Part shown: positions 10,706 through 21,760 of the stretch, piece by piece
How the letters are laid out: each line of letters begins with the position of its first letter
Numbering within the stretch: position 1 is the stretch's first letter
Assembly: GCA_963995505.1 (NCBI GenBank)
Contig: OZ023188.1
Coordinates: 6,572,001-6,636,000 of the forward strand
DNA from: Hypericum androsaemum
Taxonomy: Eukaryota > Streptophyta > Magnoliopsida > Malpighiales > Hypericaceae
Direction of reading: 5' to 3'
DNA: 64,000 bases
The notes under the pieces: generated by a model
Database searches by the model: none
Seen by the model: the letters and a program-made list of their open reading frames with translations, nothing else
Told to the model about the DNA's origin: nothing
Position numbers and translations under genes: made by a program

Positions 10706-10901
10706 AGTACTTCACTCAAAAATCTGTATGGATGCAACTACAAGCATCGGGGTTGAAATGGACTAAAAAAAGAACTATATTGAGGCAAATGCTAAAATTC
10801 CACAGGACCATGGCAAGTTTTTCGGTACCAAATCTCATGTTGCACGATTCTTATCAGCATGCAAGCAAGCTAACATAAACAACTTGTTGCCGTACAAGTG
10901 A
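10706..10901 (+). pseudogene. Unassigned protein-like remnant
   Basis: One plus-strand frame reads like real protein: CMDATTSIGVEMD, a stop, then IEANAKIPQDHGKFFG, TKSHVARFLSACKQAN and INNLLPYK. The family was not recognised. The in-frame stop and the lack of a start suggest a decayed exon. It lies beside the last preserved exon of the RPF1 pseudogene, on the opposite strand, where further RPF1 exons would be expected. Confidence 0.35.
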
Positions 10902-10984
10902 GCACTGCTATATCTTTGTGGTCACACTAACAAGACTTTGCAATAACATAAAGAAAGAACACAGACTAAGATTGAGTCATAAAC

Positions 10985-11067
10985 CTTAACATTCTTATGT
11001 AAAACAAGTCGCAAGAGCTTGAAATGAACAGTAGGCCCATCAGGCAAGCAAGTTATCAGAAGAGCAT
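10985..11067 (-). pseudogene. RPF1: RPF1 pseudogene, exon downstream of the gypsy insertion
   Basis: This 83-bp minus-strand exon has an acceptor (CTTGTAG) and a GT donor. It reads ALLITCLPDGPTVHFKLLRL then VLHKNVK, the start of the Brix domain of ribosome production factor 1, a 60S pre-ribosome assembly factor of the nucleolus. Joined in phase to the exon at 16,713-16,761, the split codon restores Asp and gives RREPPDALLI, the family's usual junction. The next expected exon (with 'GNPTSHKPELVLNNF'-type sequence) is missing, so the gene is truncated here. Confidence 0.75.
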
Positions 11068-11188
11068 CTACAAGAAAACAATATAAAAGTTGTCACGACT
11101 CCTGTTCCACACTACCACTAAAAAATGAAGACTATCCCACACAGCATATGACCAAATCTAATACAGGAATTTGGGATAGGAGGGTGGC

Positions 11189-11598
11189 TGGTACGACTTG
11201 TGGTGCTAGGAAGATCGTAGCGGTGCGGAGCAGCTGAAGAAGACTCCGACGGAGGCTTTTTCCCTCGACGCCGGCCTCCTCTCACCGTGGCTGCTCAACG
11301 CAAGCTAAATGGAAGAGAGAGAGAGAGAGAGAGAGAAGTATAGGGGAATTCTTGTGTTTATTGATTGATGATTGAAGCCTACGGGTCCTTGGCATTATAT
11401 AGCCAAACATCATTACCCAACCTAATAGGAATTGAATTACTAAAGAGGAAAAGAATAACTACTATTACGAATAGGAAAGAACAACTTCTATGAATAAGAA
11501 ATAAACTATTACTACTACGAATAGGAAACTAAGCAAAGGACGTATCCGGAACTGAACTCTTCGTGTTCCTTCACTTGTGTTGACGTCCCCACATAACA
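11189..11598 (-). repeat. 3' LTR of the gypsy element
   Basis: About 410 bp, TG..CA on the plus strand, matching 16,194-16,593. It contains an expanded (GA)n run near 11,318-11,336. A TATATAA-like word is shared with the other LTR. Confidence 0.88.
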
Positions 11599-11610
11599 TC
11601 TCTCCCGTCC
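11599..11610 (-). other. Polypurine tract of the gypsy element
   Basis: Directly inside the 3' LTR the minus strand reads GGACGGGAGAGA, in the position and with the composition expected of the plus-strand primer for reverse transcription. Confidence 0.6.
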
Positions 11611-12020
11611 TTGGGAAACAGCTTGTCCTCGAGCTCGAAAGCAGGGTAAGAACGCCAGAAGTCATCCAAAGGCTCCCACGAAGCATCAGCCTCTGAAGCA
11701 CCTTACCACTGGATGAGGACGTGCCAAACATCACGGTGACGAGCGGCACGCAAAACTCTAGCCGAAATGGGAAGAACACAGCCATGACTAACTGGTGGCA
11801 AAGCTGGTGGCAAAATGGGAGGCTCACCATGAAACTATTTTAGTAGGCAAACATGAAAAACATCATATAGTCGTGTACCCATCGGAAGAGTCAAACGATA
11901 AACGACAGTGCCGACCTTTGCCGCGACTGATATGGCCCATACTATCGAGGCCCTAATTTGTCCTTCACTAACCCTAGAAGGGATGATTCCGAACGATGGA
12001 CTAGAGGCAACCAAACCCAC
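11611..12020 (-). pseudogene. Integrase C-terminal and chromodomain-like tail
   Basis: The frame at 11,835-12,020 includes YRLTLPMGTRLYDVFHVCLL, which corresponds to the 'Y-L-LP....-HPVFHVS-LK' linker of chromoviral integrases. A shifted frame at 11,600-11,750 gives VLIQWQG, SWEPLDDF and LEDKLFPKDG, matching the chromodomain tail. The two parts are separated by a frameshift and stops. Confidence 0.6.
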
Positions 12021-12900
12021 TCACCGACCTCGTAGTGGACCTCGCGATGATGCTCACCATAATACTTTTTAGCATGTTGTTGAGCTTGTAAGAGGCGTTC
12101 CCAAATTTCACGAAGGAACTCATCCCGATTGAGCAAAACGTGATCCACAGCTGCCACCCAAGCTGTCTCAGCCTAAAATGATGACAAAGATGGAGGAGCG
12201 CGGCCATAGACCACCTAAAAGGGCAATGTACGGAGAGCGAACTGGAATGATGTGTTGTAGCAGTATTCCGCCCATGGCAACCAAGACAACCAGTCGCGTG
12301 GGCGATCCCCAGTCAAACAACAAAGATACATAACAACGATCTTATTGGTAACTTCCGACTGACCATCGGACTATGGATGAAAAGTCGAGCTCATGTGAAG
12401 ACAGACCCCGGACATCTGAAAAAGATCCTTCCAAAAATTGCTTGTGAAGACAAGGTCTCTATCACTGACGATGGAGGAAGGTAACCCATGAAGGCAGAAA
12501 ATCTCATTAAAGAATGCCCGTGCCACGATCATTACACTATAAGGATGACCCAAGGGAATGAAATGGGCATACTTAGAGAAATGATCCACTACCATTAAGA
12601 TGATTGACTTGCCATGGACCTTATAAAGGCCCTCGACAAAATCCATCGCAATGTCGGTCCAAACCTGAGAAGGTACTGCCAAAGGCTACAATAATCCAGC
12701 TGGGTGTAAATGCTCTGTTTTGTTTCATTGGCAAGTAGAGCAAGCTCAAACAAACTCGCAGACTAGCTCGCGATCCTGAGGAATATGGAAGTCTGTGCGG
12801 AGACAGTGCAACATCTTTTGGATACCTTCTTGTCCCATCATATGAGCTGCCTGGAGGAGGGACGGAACGAATGAGGAGGAAATTGGCACATACACCTTCG
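12021..12900 (-). pseudogene. Gypsy integrase (broken)
   Basis: Minus-strand pieces read WTDIAMDFVEGL, MVVDHFSKYAHFIPL and HGLPSSIVSDRDLVFTSNF, which are the D-D part of the integrase core. A further stretch reads AEYCYNTSFQFALRTLPF, then DEFLREIWERLLQAQQHAKK and EVHYEVGEWVWL, the typical post-core region. Frame changes near 12,370 and 12,200 break it. Confidence 0.8.
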
Positions 12901-13012
12901 AGTTAAACTGAATCAATCCATCCACGATGGTCCAAGGGTTAGTCCTCTCACCTTGTGCAATCTGGGCATATAGAAGGATGAGCTCGAGATCGGTAGTGAC
13001 TCCCTATCATAG

Positions 13013-13414
13013 CTAAGTGAATATATGCAATGATGGGCCGGATATTGCCATGAGATTGCCTTGGTCGGTGTCACGACGAGACAAGGCATCGCCTACCACG
13101 TTGAGATGCCCTGGGTGGTACTCTACCTGAAAGTCGTAACCAAATAGTTTGCTGACCCACTGATGCTGCGGGATCGTGGATAGGCGCTGGTCAAGCAAGA
13201 ACTTCAAACTGTAGTGGTCGGTGCGGACAGTGAATGCGCATCCCCATAGGTATGGATGCCTGTGATGAACTGCCTGAACTAGCCCGATAAGCTCGCATTT
13301 ATAAGCTGCCAGCTTCACATGGCGAGCAGCGATTAGTTTGCCGAAGAATGCCAGTGGCCCAGAACCTTGATGTAAGACTGCTCTAAATCTGATGCCCGAA
13401 GTGTCACATTCCAC
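13013..13414 (-). pseudogene. Gypsy RNase H domain
   Basis: An open 133-codon stretch contains ECDTSGIRFRAVLHQG (catalytic Asp region), LAFFGKLI, YKCELIGLVQAV (catalytic Glu region), FTVRTDHYSLKFLLDQ and a terminal VVGDALSRR. This is the full motif order of the gypsy RNase H. It is the best preserved domain of the element. Confidence 0.85.
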
Positions 13415-13599
13415 GATGAAGGGTTGAGCAAAATCAGGTAACTATAGGACTGGCACGGTGGAGAGGGCTATTTTGAGGGCTTTAAATGCATGCTCAGCCT
13501 CGTCGGACGAACGAAATGCTTCTTTGCACAATAATTTAGTGAGTGGAGCCGCAATGAGACCAAAGTCTTGTATGAATTTGCGGCAGTAGCCTGCTAGCC

Positions 13600-14461
13600 C
13601 AAGAAAGCTGCATTTTCCGCGTGTGGATCTTGGTGCGGGCCAAGTGACAACCGGCTAGACCTTGTCATGATTCATAGCAGCACCCTCCTGAGAGAAAATG
13701 TGGCCCAGATATGCCACCAAAGCGGTACCAAAAGAACACTTCGACTGGTTGAGGTAGAACTGGTGTTGTCGCAGCAAGGAGAATACCACTCGAACATGCT
13801 GAAGATGCTCGAACCATGATGGGCTGTAAATCAAGATGTCATCAAAAAATACGAGCACACATCGACGAAGGAGAGGTCGCAACAAATTATTCATAAGCGC
13901 TTAGAAGGTTGCTTGGCCATTTGTCAGGCTGAAAGGCATGACTAGGAACTTAAAATGCTCATGGTGTGTCCTGAAAGCTGTCTACGTCACATCATCGGGA
14001 TGCATGCGGACCTAGTGGTACCCGAAACACAAATCCAATTTAGTGAAGAATCGTGCACCCCGGCTCGTCTAGTAGTTCATCGACTACCGGAATCGAAAAC
14101 TTGTCCTTGATAGTTTGATCATTGAGGGCTCAATAATCGATGCAGAAATGCCATGAGCCATCATGTTTCTTGCCAAATAATACTGGGGAGGAAAATGCCA
14201 AGTTGCTTTCGCGGATGGTTCCCTGGTAAAGCATCTCCTCGTATTGACGTTCTAGCTCATCCTTCTGCAATTGTGGGTAGCGATATGGGTGAACAGCCAC
14301 GGATGCGGACCCTGGTAATAGATGAATACGGAACTGCAGGAGTGGTCCGGTGGTAGTCCCTTTGGTTTAGCAAATAGATCCATAAATTCTGTGAGGAGGG
14401 AGCCGAGGAGGGAGTTATCCGATCCTTGAATCATATGTAGGCCAAAAGATGGGGCTGACAT
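13600..14461 (-). pseudogene. Gypsy reverse transcriptase (broken)
   Basis: The active-site box reads FFDDILIYS (usual form YVDDILIYS) near 13,820-13,850, followed by QHQFYLNQSKCSFG and AYLGHIFSQEG. Upstream at 14,252-14,461 the frame SLLTEFMDLFAKPKGLPP matches the RT entry region before 'LPP-R--DH'. Stops interrupt the palm and fingers between 13,900 and 14,250. Confidence 0.82.
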
Positions 14462-14551
14462 ACCTGTCTATGTCACCTGCCGACCTTCCCGCCAAAGAGT
14501 GATGCAGAGGTCCTCAAAGTTTCACAAGATTGGACCTAAGGTGTGCAACTA

Positions 14552-14806
14552 CTAAATCCCAAGTACGACGTCATAGCCTCCAAGAGGAATAGTATAACAA
14601 TCAACTTGGTCACCTTTAGCTACAGCCACTTTAAGTCCGGAGCGGGACTCAATAGAGAGGCTTGAGCATTCTGCGACTACTTCTCCTAGAAAGTTGTGGG
14701 TAGACCCAGAATCTAATAGGGCTACAAACTTTTTTGAACCAATCGAGATTAGTAACTGCATCATATCTCTGGCTCGAATTCCTGTAATGGAATGGATAGA
14801 CACCAT
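14552..14806 (-). pseudogene. Gypsy aspartic protease
   Basis: The minus-strand frame has FVALLDSGSTHNFLG, the retropepsin-type active site (D-S-G), followed by GGYDVVLGI, the typical distal motif. It lies between the gag zinc knuckle and the RT, as expected. Confidence 0.8.
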
Positions 14807-14879
14807 TGGAAGGTCAGTGGAATTCGGGTCATCCGTTGCATCGTCACCCCTTTCCTCATAATCGTGGACGATATCGATG

Positions 14880-16160
14880 GAGAACAGACGCTGGCATCGA
14901 TGTCCCTATACAAACTGTTCATAGCAATTAAAGCATAACCCTTGTTTCGGTCGTTCCGCTATCTTGGTAGGGGTGAGGCAGCGAGGGCGTCCTGAAGTGG
15001 CTTGGGTTGGGGGCCCTATCGTTGTTGTCGTTGACCTTGTAGTTGCGTCAATTGGTGTAGAGGATCGAGGCCAGCTTGATCCTCTCGTGGAAGTCCGCAC
15101 TATTACGGTGAGTTGTCTTCTGGGGTGTGACTGACGTTCATAATCCATGGCCAGGCTCATAGCATCCTGAAGGTCCATCGAATTCTGTAGTTTCACATCA
15201 GTCTGTAGTGGTTCAGGTAGCCCGGCTGCGTATAGCTCTACCTGGTCTTGTGGGGTTAGAGTATGAATCCTGCAGACCAAGGCTTGAAATTGCTCCTGAT
15301 ATTGATCGACTGTCCCGGGATACGGTAGTCTAGTGAGCTTCCCTAAATAATTGCTTCGGGCTGGGGGTCCAAATCATTGATGGCATTAATCGACAAAGTT
15401 GGCCCACGGGGGTTCTCCGTAGTCACGCTCGATCTGGAAGTACCAGTGTTGTGCAATTCCGGTAAGGTGATACGAGGCTAGGCAAACTTTTTCCATCTCT
15501 AGAGTTTGCTGACCACGAAAAAAAATGTTCGCAACGATTTATCCATCGTAAATGGTTGTATTTTCTGTCAAAAGTTGGAAACTCTAACTTGTGGTAACGG
15601 GGAACTCCGCCTCCTCCTCGTGTCGAATTTTCCCAATTTGCGGTAGCCCTTGGTTCAGTGGAGGTTCGCCCCCTCCTTCTCGCGCTAGGGTTCTCCCACG
15701 CGGCTGTCTCCTCGGGTTCAATGATTTCATCCGCTGAATATTGCTCTTCTTCGTCCACCGTGTGTGGGTATCCTGAGTTTGAGGCCGAGTAGCGCGAAAG
15801 TAAGTTCTACCGATAATTGCAATTCACTGGAAGCAAAAATTGGTTACCCAGGCCCGCATCGGTCTGCGTGGAGGGCCAAACCCGTCGTGGGTAGGGTCCC
15901 ATCGGGTGGGTCTGGGTCGGCTTAGTCAGCCGTGCCTTGGGGGGGGGGGGGCGATTCCTGGTGGGTTGGGTCGTCGATGCAGTTACCGACGTTGGGAGAA
16001 GGACCGGCTCTGGGTGGGCACTGCTGGCGCCTTCCGCGGGTTGCTTCTCCAAAGCTTTGAGACGCTGGGTGATCTCTCCCATCTGGTTCCGCATCTCTGT
16101 CATGAATTGCTGTAGCTGGGTTTCGGATCCGTCGCCGATTTCGTCTCTTGAGTTGGACAT
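14880..16160 (-). pseudogene. Gypsy gag with zinc knuckle
   Basis: The likely start is the Met at 16,160 (MSNSRDEIGDGSE), 14 bases after the primer-binding site. Conserved gag stretches follow: LEFPTFDRKYNHLRWINRCE near 15,560 (compare 'KLDFPRFDG-DP--W') and LTPQDQVELYAAGLPEPLQ near 15,240. A CCHC knuckle (CFNCYEQF, stop, GHRC) lies at 14,890-14,938. Frame changes near 15,790, 15,420 and 15,290 and the stop in the knuckle break it. A run of about 12 G lies near 15,940. Confidence 0.78.
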
Positions 16161-16174
16161 GTTTGCTAGCTGAC

Positions 16175-16190
16175 GTGGCTCTGATACCAA
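16175..16190 (-). promoter_or_regulatory. Primer-binding site (tRNA-iMet type)
   Basis: The minus strand reads TTGGTATCAGAGCCAC three bases after the LTR end, the standard complement of the initiator tRNA-Met 3' end. It fixes the element's orientation and LTR boundary. Confidence 0.88.
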
Positions 16191-16193
16191 ATT

Positions 16194-16593
16194 TGTATGG
16201 CCAGTGGTGCTACGGAGATCGTAGCGGTGCGAAGTAGCTGAAGAAGACTCTGACGAGGGCTTTTTCCCTCGACACCGGCCTCCTCTCGCCGTGGTTGTTC
16301 AACGCAAGCTGAATGGAAGAGAGAGCAAGAGAAGTAGAAGGGAATTCTTGTATTTATTGATTGATGATTGATGCCTACGGGTCCTTGGCATTATATAGCC
16401 AAACATCATTACCCAACCTAATAGGAATTGAATTACAAAAAAAGAAAAGAACAACTACTATTACGAATAGGAAAGAACAACTTCTATGAATAAGAAATAA
16501 ACTATTACTACTAGAAAAGGAAACTAAGCAAAGGATGTATCCCGAATTGAACTCTTCTTGTTCCTTCGCTTGTACTGACGTCCCCACATAACA
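16194..16593 (-). repeat. 5' LTR of the gypsy element
   Basis: About 400 bp. On the minus strand it starts TGTTATGTGGGG and ends CCATACA. A GGCTATATAATGCC word near 16,389-16,402 is a likely TATA box, with transcription running leftward. Confidence 0.88.
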
Positions 16594-16712
16594 GTGGCAA
16601 AACCTTTTTTCTAGTGATAAAAGCAACAGAAAAGCAATTAAATAAGAAAAAATGTTTGTCACTTGATCATAGTATTTTCACTGACTTATGCACGGGAAAA
16701 AGTATCACTTAC

Positions 16713-17141
16713 CCGGTGGTTCCCTACGAGAGAAGTCCTCGATCTTTGCATATTCCACAATCTGCGGGTACAGAGTATGTGCATTCCATCAGAAAATAGC
16801 CAGGGTACACAGTTTTGAAGCGAGAATCTCTAAGCTAATAGAGAGAGATATAGAGAGACCATACCTTTTTCTTTTTGAGGGGAAGACCATACCTTTTTCA
16901 AGTCATAAGTAACTCTAATACCAGAGCAGGTCCTCTCTACAAACCAAATAAGAATAACAATCAGTTGTTAGATACAAGTCCAAACGACAACACAAAACTT
17001 AAACAGGAACATAACGCAAACCTAAAAATTAAACACCATACCGCGGAGTTGAACTGGTTGGTGGTGATCAAAATCTTGGGAGTCCTTTAGTTGAACTGGT
17101 TGGTCCTTTAGAATGGAAGCAAACTCATCCGCATTCATTTC
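16713..17141 (-). pseudogene. RPF1: RPF1 pseudogene, three upstream exons
   Basis: Three minus-strand exons have usable splice sites. The exon at 17,042-17,141 reads MNADEFASILKDQPVQL. The exon at 16,893-16,936 reads RGPALVLELL and then, in another frame, TYDLKK. The exon at 16,713-16,761 reads IVEYAKIEDFSRREPP, with acceptor CCCGCAG and donor GTAAGTG. The order (DEFA.., RGPA..ELL.., TYDLKK-IVEYA, RREP-DALLI) matches ribosome production factor 1. The middle exon lacks the family's stretch between ELL and TYDLKK and is frameshifted, and the Brix half is missing, so this is a pseudogene. A 15-bp word (AGACCATACCTTTTT) is duplicated near 16,856 and 16,885. Confidence 0.75.
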
Positions 17142-17144
17142 CTG

Positions 17145-17690
17145 CAAACAATTAGAACAAACCAAACACCACCCCACATTCACACCGGATCAGTCATTAC
17201 GCTAATAAATATATTCTTTATAACAAAAAAAATTCGCATAATCGTTATAAGAAAATATTTGCTACTTTTACTAATTCTTGTAGATCTATACGTAAATCAT
17301 CCTTGTTTAAATAACTCAACAAGCATAGAAGCCTTTTCATTTATGTGTGCACATAGATCAATGCTAAAATCTAACTCCACATACTGATATGGCTCTTAAG
17401 AAGTACATAAGTTATTTTAGAAACTAAAAATTATACAAGTTAATCAGTCTGCGGTGATTCATCATCATCGCATATTTTTCATAATTATTTCTCAACCATA
17501 TTTGTTTACGAGAACTAAAATACAACAAGATTTTAATATATTTATTTTATTAATGGGATTGATTATTTTTTCAAAATATAATATTTTGTTTAGGAAACAA
17601 TTCCTTTTTAACTTATGACACAATTACACCTTGATTTTGTTTCTATAAATAATTATCTTAGTTATTAAATTAATTAGGTAATTTACAAAT
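17145..17690. other. Non-coding stretch upstream of RPF1 pseudogene
   Basis: AT-rich, with no exon or transposon end recognised. It should contain the 5' part of the RPF1 pseudogene, but no first exon with an initiator Met was found. Confidence 0.4.
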
Positions 17691-17799
17691 GTACTTGGTA
17701 TTTTTTGATTGATTGGTACATACTAAGTCATCATGTGATTTGGTATGAAAGAACCAACATAAAATTTCTCCAATTGTACCCTATCTCACGCTCTTCCTT

Positions 17800-18322
17800 C
17801 AATTTCGGAAAGGCCTACGTTATAGGCAAGACTTTAGCTGAGACACCGATCTTGGGTTACAACGATGATCCCAAGCTTAAAGCGGTGACGTTATACGTTA
17901 TATTAATTTTTAGGTGACATATGGTTACGAGTCCTTACAAATTGTAACAAATAGTGTGTAAAAAAATCAAGAATCGCTGTCAAACGTACAATTAATTGTA
18001 TCAAAGATTCCATGCAATTTATTTTATTTTCCGGTTTATTAATCTTTATACTAGTAATAGGAATTGATCCAATTAATAAAAATTTTGAATTTATTTAAAT
18101 ATTTTTGGTCAAATATTAAAAATGTAAAAAAAAATTATTGAGGAGTTATTCCTAAAATAGGACATGATATTGGTTGATTCTGATTAGATACTAACTTTTA
18201 TGTACTAATACAGATAACGACTAAAAGGAAAGTCAAACACTATTACATATTTATATTCATAAATCCTATATTCGGTCCCTCTTGTACTTGTAGATGATGT
18301 CGCCGAGGCAGACATTTTGGCA
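17800..18322 (+). pseudogene. NAD(P)-dependent reductase (DFR/CCR-like SDR) remnant, copy 1
   Basis: Two plus-strand patches fit an extended short-chain reductase. At 17,806-17,915 the frame reads AYVIGKTLAETPILGY then KLKAVTLYVILI, resembling the Y-x-x-x-K active-site helix with KTLAE and the following '-VT--PTLV' strand. At 18,287-18,322 it reads LVDDVAEADILA, resembling the 'VHV-DV--AHI' motif. The rest is not recognisable and stops intervene. A paralogue lies at 42.19-43.74 kb. Confidence 0.4.
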
Positions 18323-19410
18323 GTGTAAAACGCATCCATGTACATTTTGGCAATTGGTAAGAAATTTCTCTCCAATCAACGACTGTTCCTTTTTTTTTAG
18401 AAGACAACTGTTTTTTTACTAAGTATCAACATCAGTCTTTGTCGTCCATAACATGCTTAATTTAGGTACATGTTCTTAACCTTTTAGGGTATTATATGTT
18501 ATATTTTTTAAAATTATTATAATTTATCAAGAAATTTTTTAAAGTTTCATGAGGTGGCAAACGTTTAGCCTTTCGTACGACAAATGGTTAATTTAGGTTT
18601 CGTTGTTTTTAGTAATAGATTTTAAAAATCATTTTTCATTACACCCTCTAGAGTATTTGGCATGATGGTCCAAATTGTTTTTTAGGGTTCAATCCCCAGC
18701 TACCATTGCATAAAAATTTACTTTTACAATGAAATATGTTTTACTGTCTCTAACAAAAGTTGATCGAAACTGTTCTACGACCATAAGTGGTGATAAATTA
18801 TAAGCACACCTCCTTTTTAGCAAAACGACACTTTGCTTAAATATGGTTCGTTAGTTAATTCCCAACAAATATATTAAATAGTTTAGGGGAATTTCAGCAA
18901 ATGTGTAGGACATATAGGCTTGCTTAATTATCTAAAGAAATTGTTTAAAAGCAAGAAGGTTCTTCCGCATTGTGAACTGGCCAAATCCTCAGAAGATTGA
19001 CACAAATATTTTCTTGTTACGTAGTTTAGTGCTTACATCTGGGTTGTGTAATTAAGGCAGATGAGATTCTGGTTCAAGCACGATGTGGAGAAGATTATGG
19101 ATCCAGCTGTAAGGATTCATATGAAGAAATTCTAAATAAAATTTTACCTCTTCACATATTAAAAAAATTCTCTTAAAAAAAGACCATAAATGACTGTGTG
19201 TGGTAAATAGTATTGATTCGAATAAGAAATATCCGATGGATTGTTTACTGTAAATTAGGAATTATAATAACAAATTACAATAACTTTAAGATTTATTTGG
19301 GAACTTCCAAAAAGTGCGATAATATTTTATTCTAATTACCAAAGCTAAATTGTTTAGTACCCGTGCAAATCGTGGAAAACAAAATAATACAAAAAAAAGG
19401 TTTACATTTT
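18323..19410. repeat. Non-coding part of the block shared with 43.74-44.99 kb
   Basis: No gene seen. The sequence parallels 43,742-44,990 closely (for example TTGATCGAAACTGTTCTACG and the region around ACTTCCAAAAAGT) with scattered indels. Confidence 0.55.
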
Positions 19411-19797
19411 TGGGCCGATATAGGAAACCCAAAAGTAGACGAATCCCAACCTTATAGGCCCATAAATTATTAAATCACTTAAAACAGGCCCAACTAGCCC
19501 CTCCAATTATACCCATCCCACAACGGCTAATCCCATCACCACCACCCAATCCAAACACCTTCCAATTCCAACGCCATGAGGGTTGCCTGTTTTACTCGCA
19601 GTGAAATCGAGGTTCGAGATCGGATCATCACTTCGGGGACAACTGCGGTGGCATCTCCAGCACCGTGGGTTGCGCTCCAGTTGAACCTCCCCAGTTGAGT
19701 ATCGGGAAGGGAAGAAGTTGACTTTGCATTAGATTGCTTTTTTGTTGAGCTAAGATCAAACATTTTGCTTGAAGTCAGTTTGGACCTATGTCGTCAC
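19411..19797. repeat. Recurrent 'GCCCAACTAGCCCC' block, copy 2
   Basis: Matches the block near 0.66-1.03 kb. The minus-strand frame MFDLSSTKKQSNAKSTSS is open for 75 codons here, but its later frame differs from copy 1. It continues directly into the 19.8-kb non-coding repeat. Confidence 0.55.
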
Positions 19798-20446
19798 AAT
19801 GTAATGTTATGTCTTAATTGCTTAAGTGATTTGATTTGTACTATCCATATCAACAAGTTGCACATTATTTTCTGGAACACATTCTCAGAGAATTTCAAAA
19901 TTAAATGCATTTGTCTAGCAGTAATCTTAGGATGTGTAACCTCTTGGAAAGTTTTCAAGCTGCGTGTGAGTGAGGACAAAGCACGTTAAAAAATACCCGT
20001 GTTGATTTGTGGAGACAGTTAGTTGAATCACGGGGCGTTATAGAAAATCCATACATGAAAAAAGAATTATTGAAAAGGTTTGATAGGTATTCTGTGGAGC
20101 AATTTTAATAAGATTTTGGAAATGTCGGAATTGGATAATTTTCAAAGTGATCAAGTACAATAAAAAATTTTCTTTTTCATTTTGTTCTCTATCATGTATG
20201 ATAGTGGTTAAATTGGTCTAAAATTATCTTTGATCTATGTAACCAAGACCTCTCCTAGTATAACAAAGAATCCATCTATTGTTCTGTGTACATTATTTTA
20301 CTTTTAGATTTGATTATTAATAAAGATTTCATAAAAAATACATGAAAGGTGAAATTTGGTTTAAATGGAGAATGTGGTGACTATTTGGAAATGTTCTCTA
20401 AAAAACTAAAAAATTAGTATTTTACAATTTCATTTGTGAAATCGAG
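19798..20446. repeat. Non-coding segmental repeat, copy 2
   Basis: Homologous to 2,341-3,000. It ends at the CTCACCTAAT word, where the 3.1-kb Mutator-like element is inserted. Confidence 0.65.
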
Positions 20447-20640
20447 CTCACCTAATGGGGGGATTTGGGGGGACAAAGATAGTCCCCAAGTTTGGGGACT
20501 AAAGGAGATGGGGTGGCAGGCTAGATATTAATAAGCTTTTTAAGGCTAATTTTAGAAAACTACTCTTCACCTAAAATTGAGGAAATTAAAAAATGGAAAT
20601 TAAAAAAAGGCAGAATTAACCACCAGTAAACGTGGAAGGT

Positions 20641-21425
20641 TTGAGGTATATTAATATTGGTTTTAGTTTGTAGATTAACTGATAAAGGTTTGTAGCTTAA
20701 CTGATATTGGTTTGTAGCTTAACTAATAATGGCTTATAGCTTAACTGATATTGGTTTGTAGATTAACTGATATTAGTTTTTATCTGTATAGATGTTGGTT
20801 TACATCATTATTAATATTGGTTTGGATCTATGATGATATTGGTTTATACCTGCAGTGATATTGGTTTTAGCTTTTCAAATATATATTTCCCACTTTAACA
20901 ACAGTGGCTTGTAGCTTCTGTGATGTTCGTTTGTAGCCTTATTGAAATTCTTTAAATTAAAAAATGATATTAAAAAGTAGTATTGGTTTTCAGCTTTATT
21001 AATTTTAGTTTGTACCTTTTGTGATATTTGTTTATACCTGCAGTGATATTGGCTTTATTGATACTGATTTTATCCCGATGTATTTTTGGTTTATTGGTTC
21101 GTAGATAAAAGGATATTTGTTTTAATCTGTATAGATGATGGTTTTCATCATTATTCATATTGGTTTGTGCCTTTTGTTATATTGGTTTATACCTGCAGTG
21201 ATATTAGTTTTATTGATACTGGGTTTATCTCGATGCATTTTTGGTTTTGAGGTATATTAATATTGGTTTTTAGTTGTATTGAGTTTGGTTTACACCAGAA
21301 TTATTTGTGGTTTTGAATTGACTTGAAATTGGTTTATAGCTTGTTGAATACAATCGCCATGTTGACAATGTTCTCTAGCTTGTTGAAATTGGTTTACAGC
21401 TTGTTGAATACAATCGCCCTTGAAA
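20641..21425. repeat. Minisatellite arm, TTGGTTT-type orientation
   Basis: A degenerate array of ~20-bp units built around GATATTGGTTTGTAGCTT. Spacer words between the TTGGTTT cores vary (CTTAACT, CATCATT, CCTGCAG). Confidence 0.75.
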
Positions 21426-21760
21426 TTCATCCACCCATTGGGAGAGAACATCTTCTTCTCCAGCCACCCACCACCTAAAGAAGAAGTAGTTTCAGTGACG
21501 AGTGTGAGAGAAACTGAGAGAGAGAGAGGGCGTACGGGGAAATGGGGAAACAGCAGCTGCAGCAGCGGACAGGGCAAGCGTGGCCATTTTTCGGCGACGA
21601 GTAAGAAGCGTGCGTGGAAACAAGACTGCCTTTCGAATTTTAGTCCAACGTCGGTTTTAGATGGCAAATGGGAAAAAGAGTATCAGATATGGTATAGCCG
21701 GGGAGGATTTGGAGGGGACTACGGATTTGGAGGGGACAAGGGTAGTCCCCATCTTTGAGA
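21426..21760. other. GC-richer core and internal left-end copy of the Mutator-like element
   Basis: A more GC-rich island with a 112-codon plus-strand ORF of low complexity (ERERGRTGKWGN). The antisense frame is equally open, so coding status is doubtful. Near 21,705-21,750 lies a second copy of the element's left end (GGATTTGGAGGGGAC and TAGTCCCC). Confidence 0.4.

Larger units (their letters stand above)
11184..16598 (-). mobile_element. Ty3/gypsy LTR retrotransposon (chromovirus-like), degenerate
   Basis: The element spans 11,189-16,593 and is flanked by the perfect 5-bp target duplication GTGGC (11,184-11,188 and 16,594-16,598). It has two LTRs of about 400 bp, a tRNA-Met-type primer site, a purine-rich tract, and gag, protease, RT, RNase H, integrase and a chromodomain-like tail in gypsy order on the minus strand. 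Many stops and frameshifts break the polyprotein, so it cannot move by itself. The LTRs differ at roughly 30 places by eye, so it is not a very recent insertion. It sits in an intron of the RPF1 pseudogene. Confidence 0.92.

Noticed and set aside
15840..16173. Plus-strand ORFs of 91 and 78 codons, glycine-rich
   Set aside because: Antisense shadows of the gypsy gag, containing the poly-G run.
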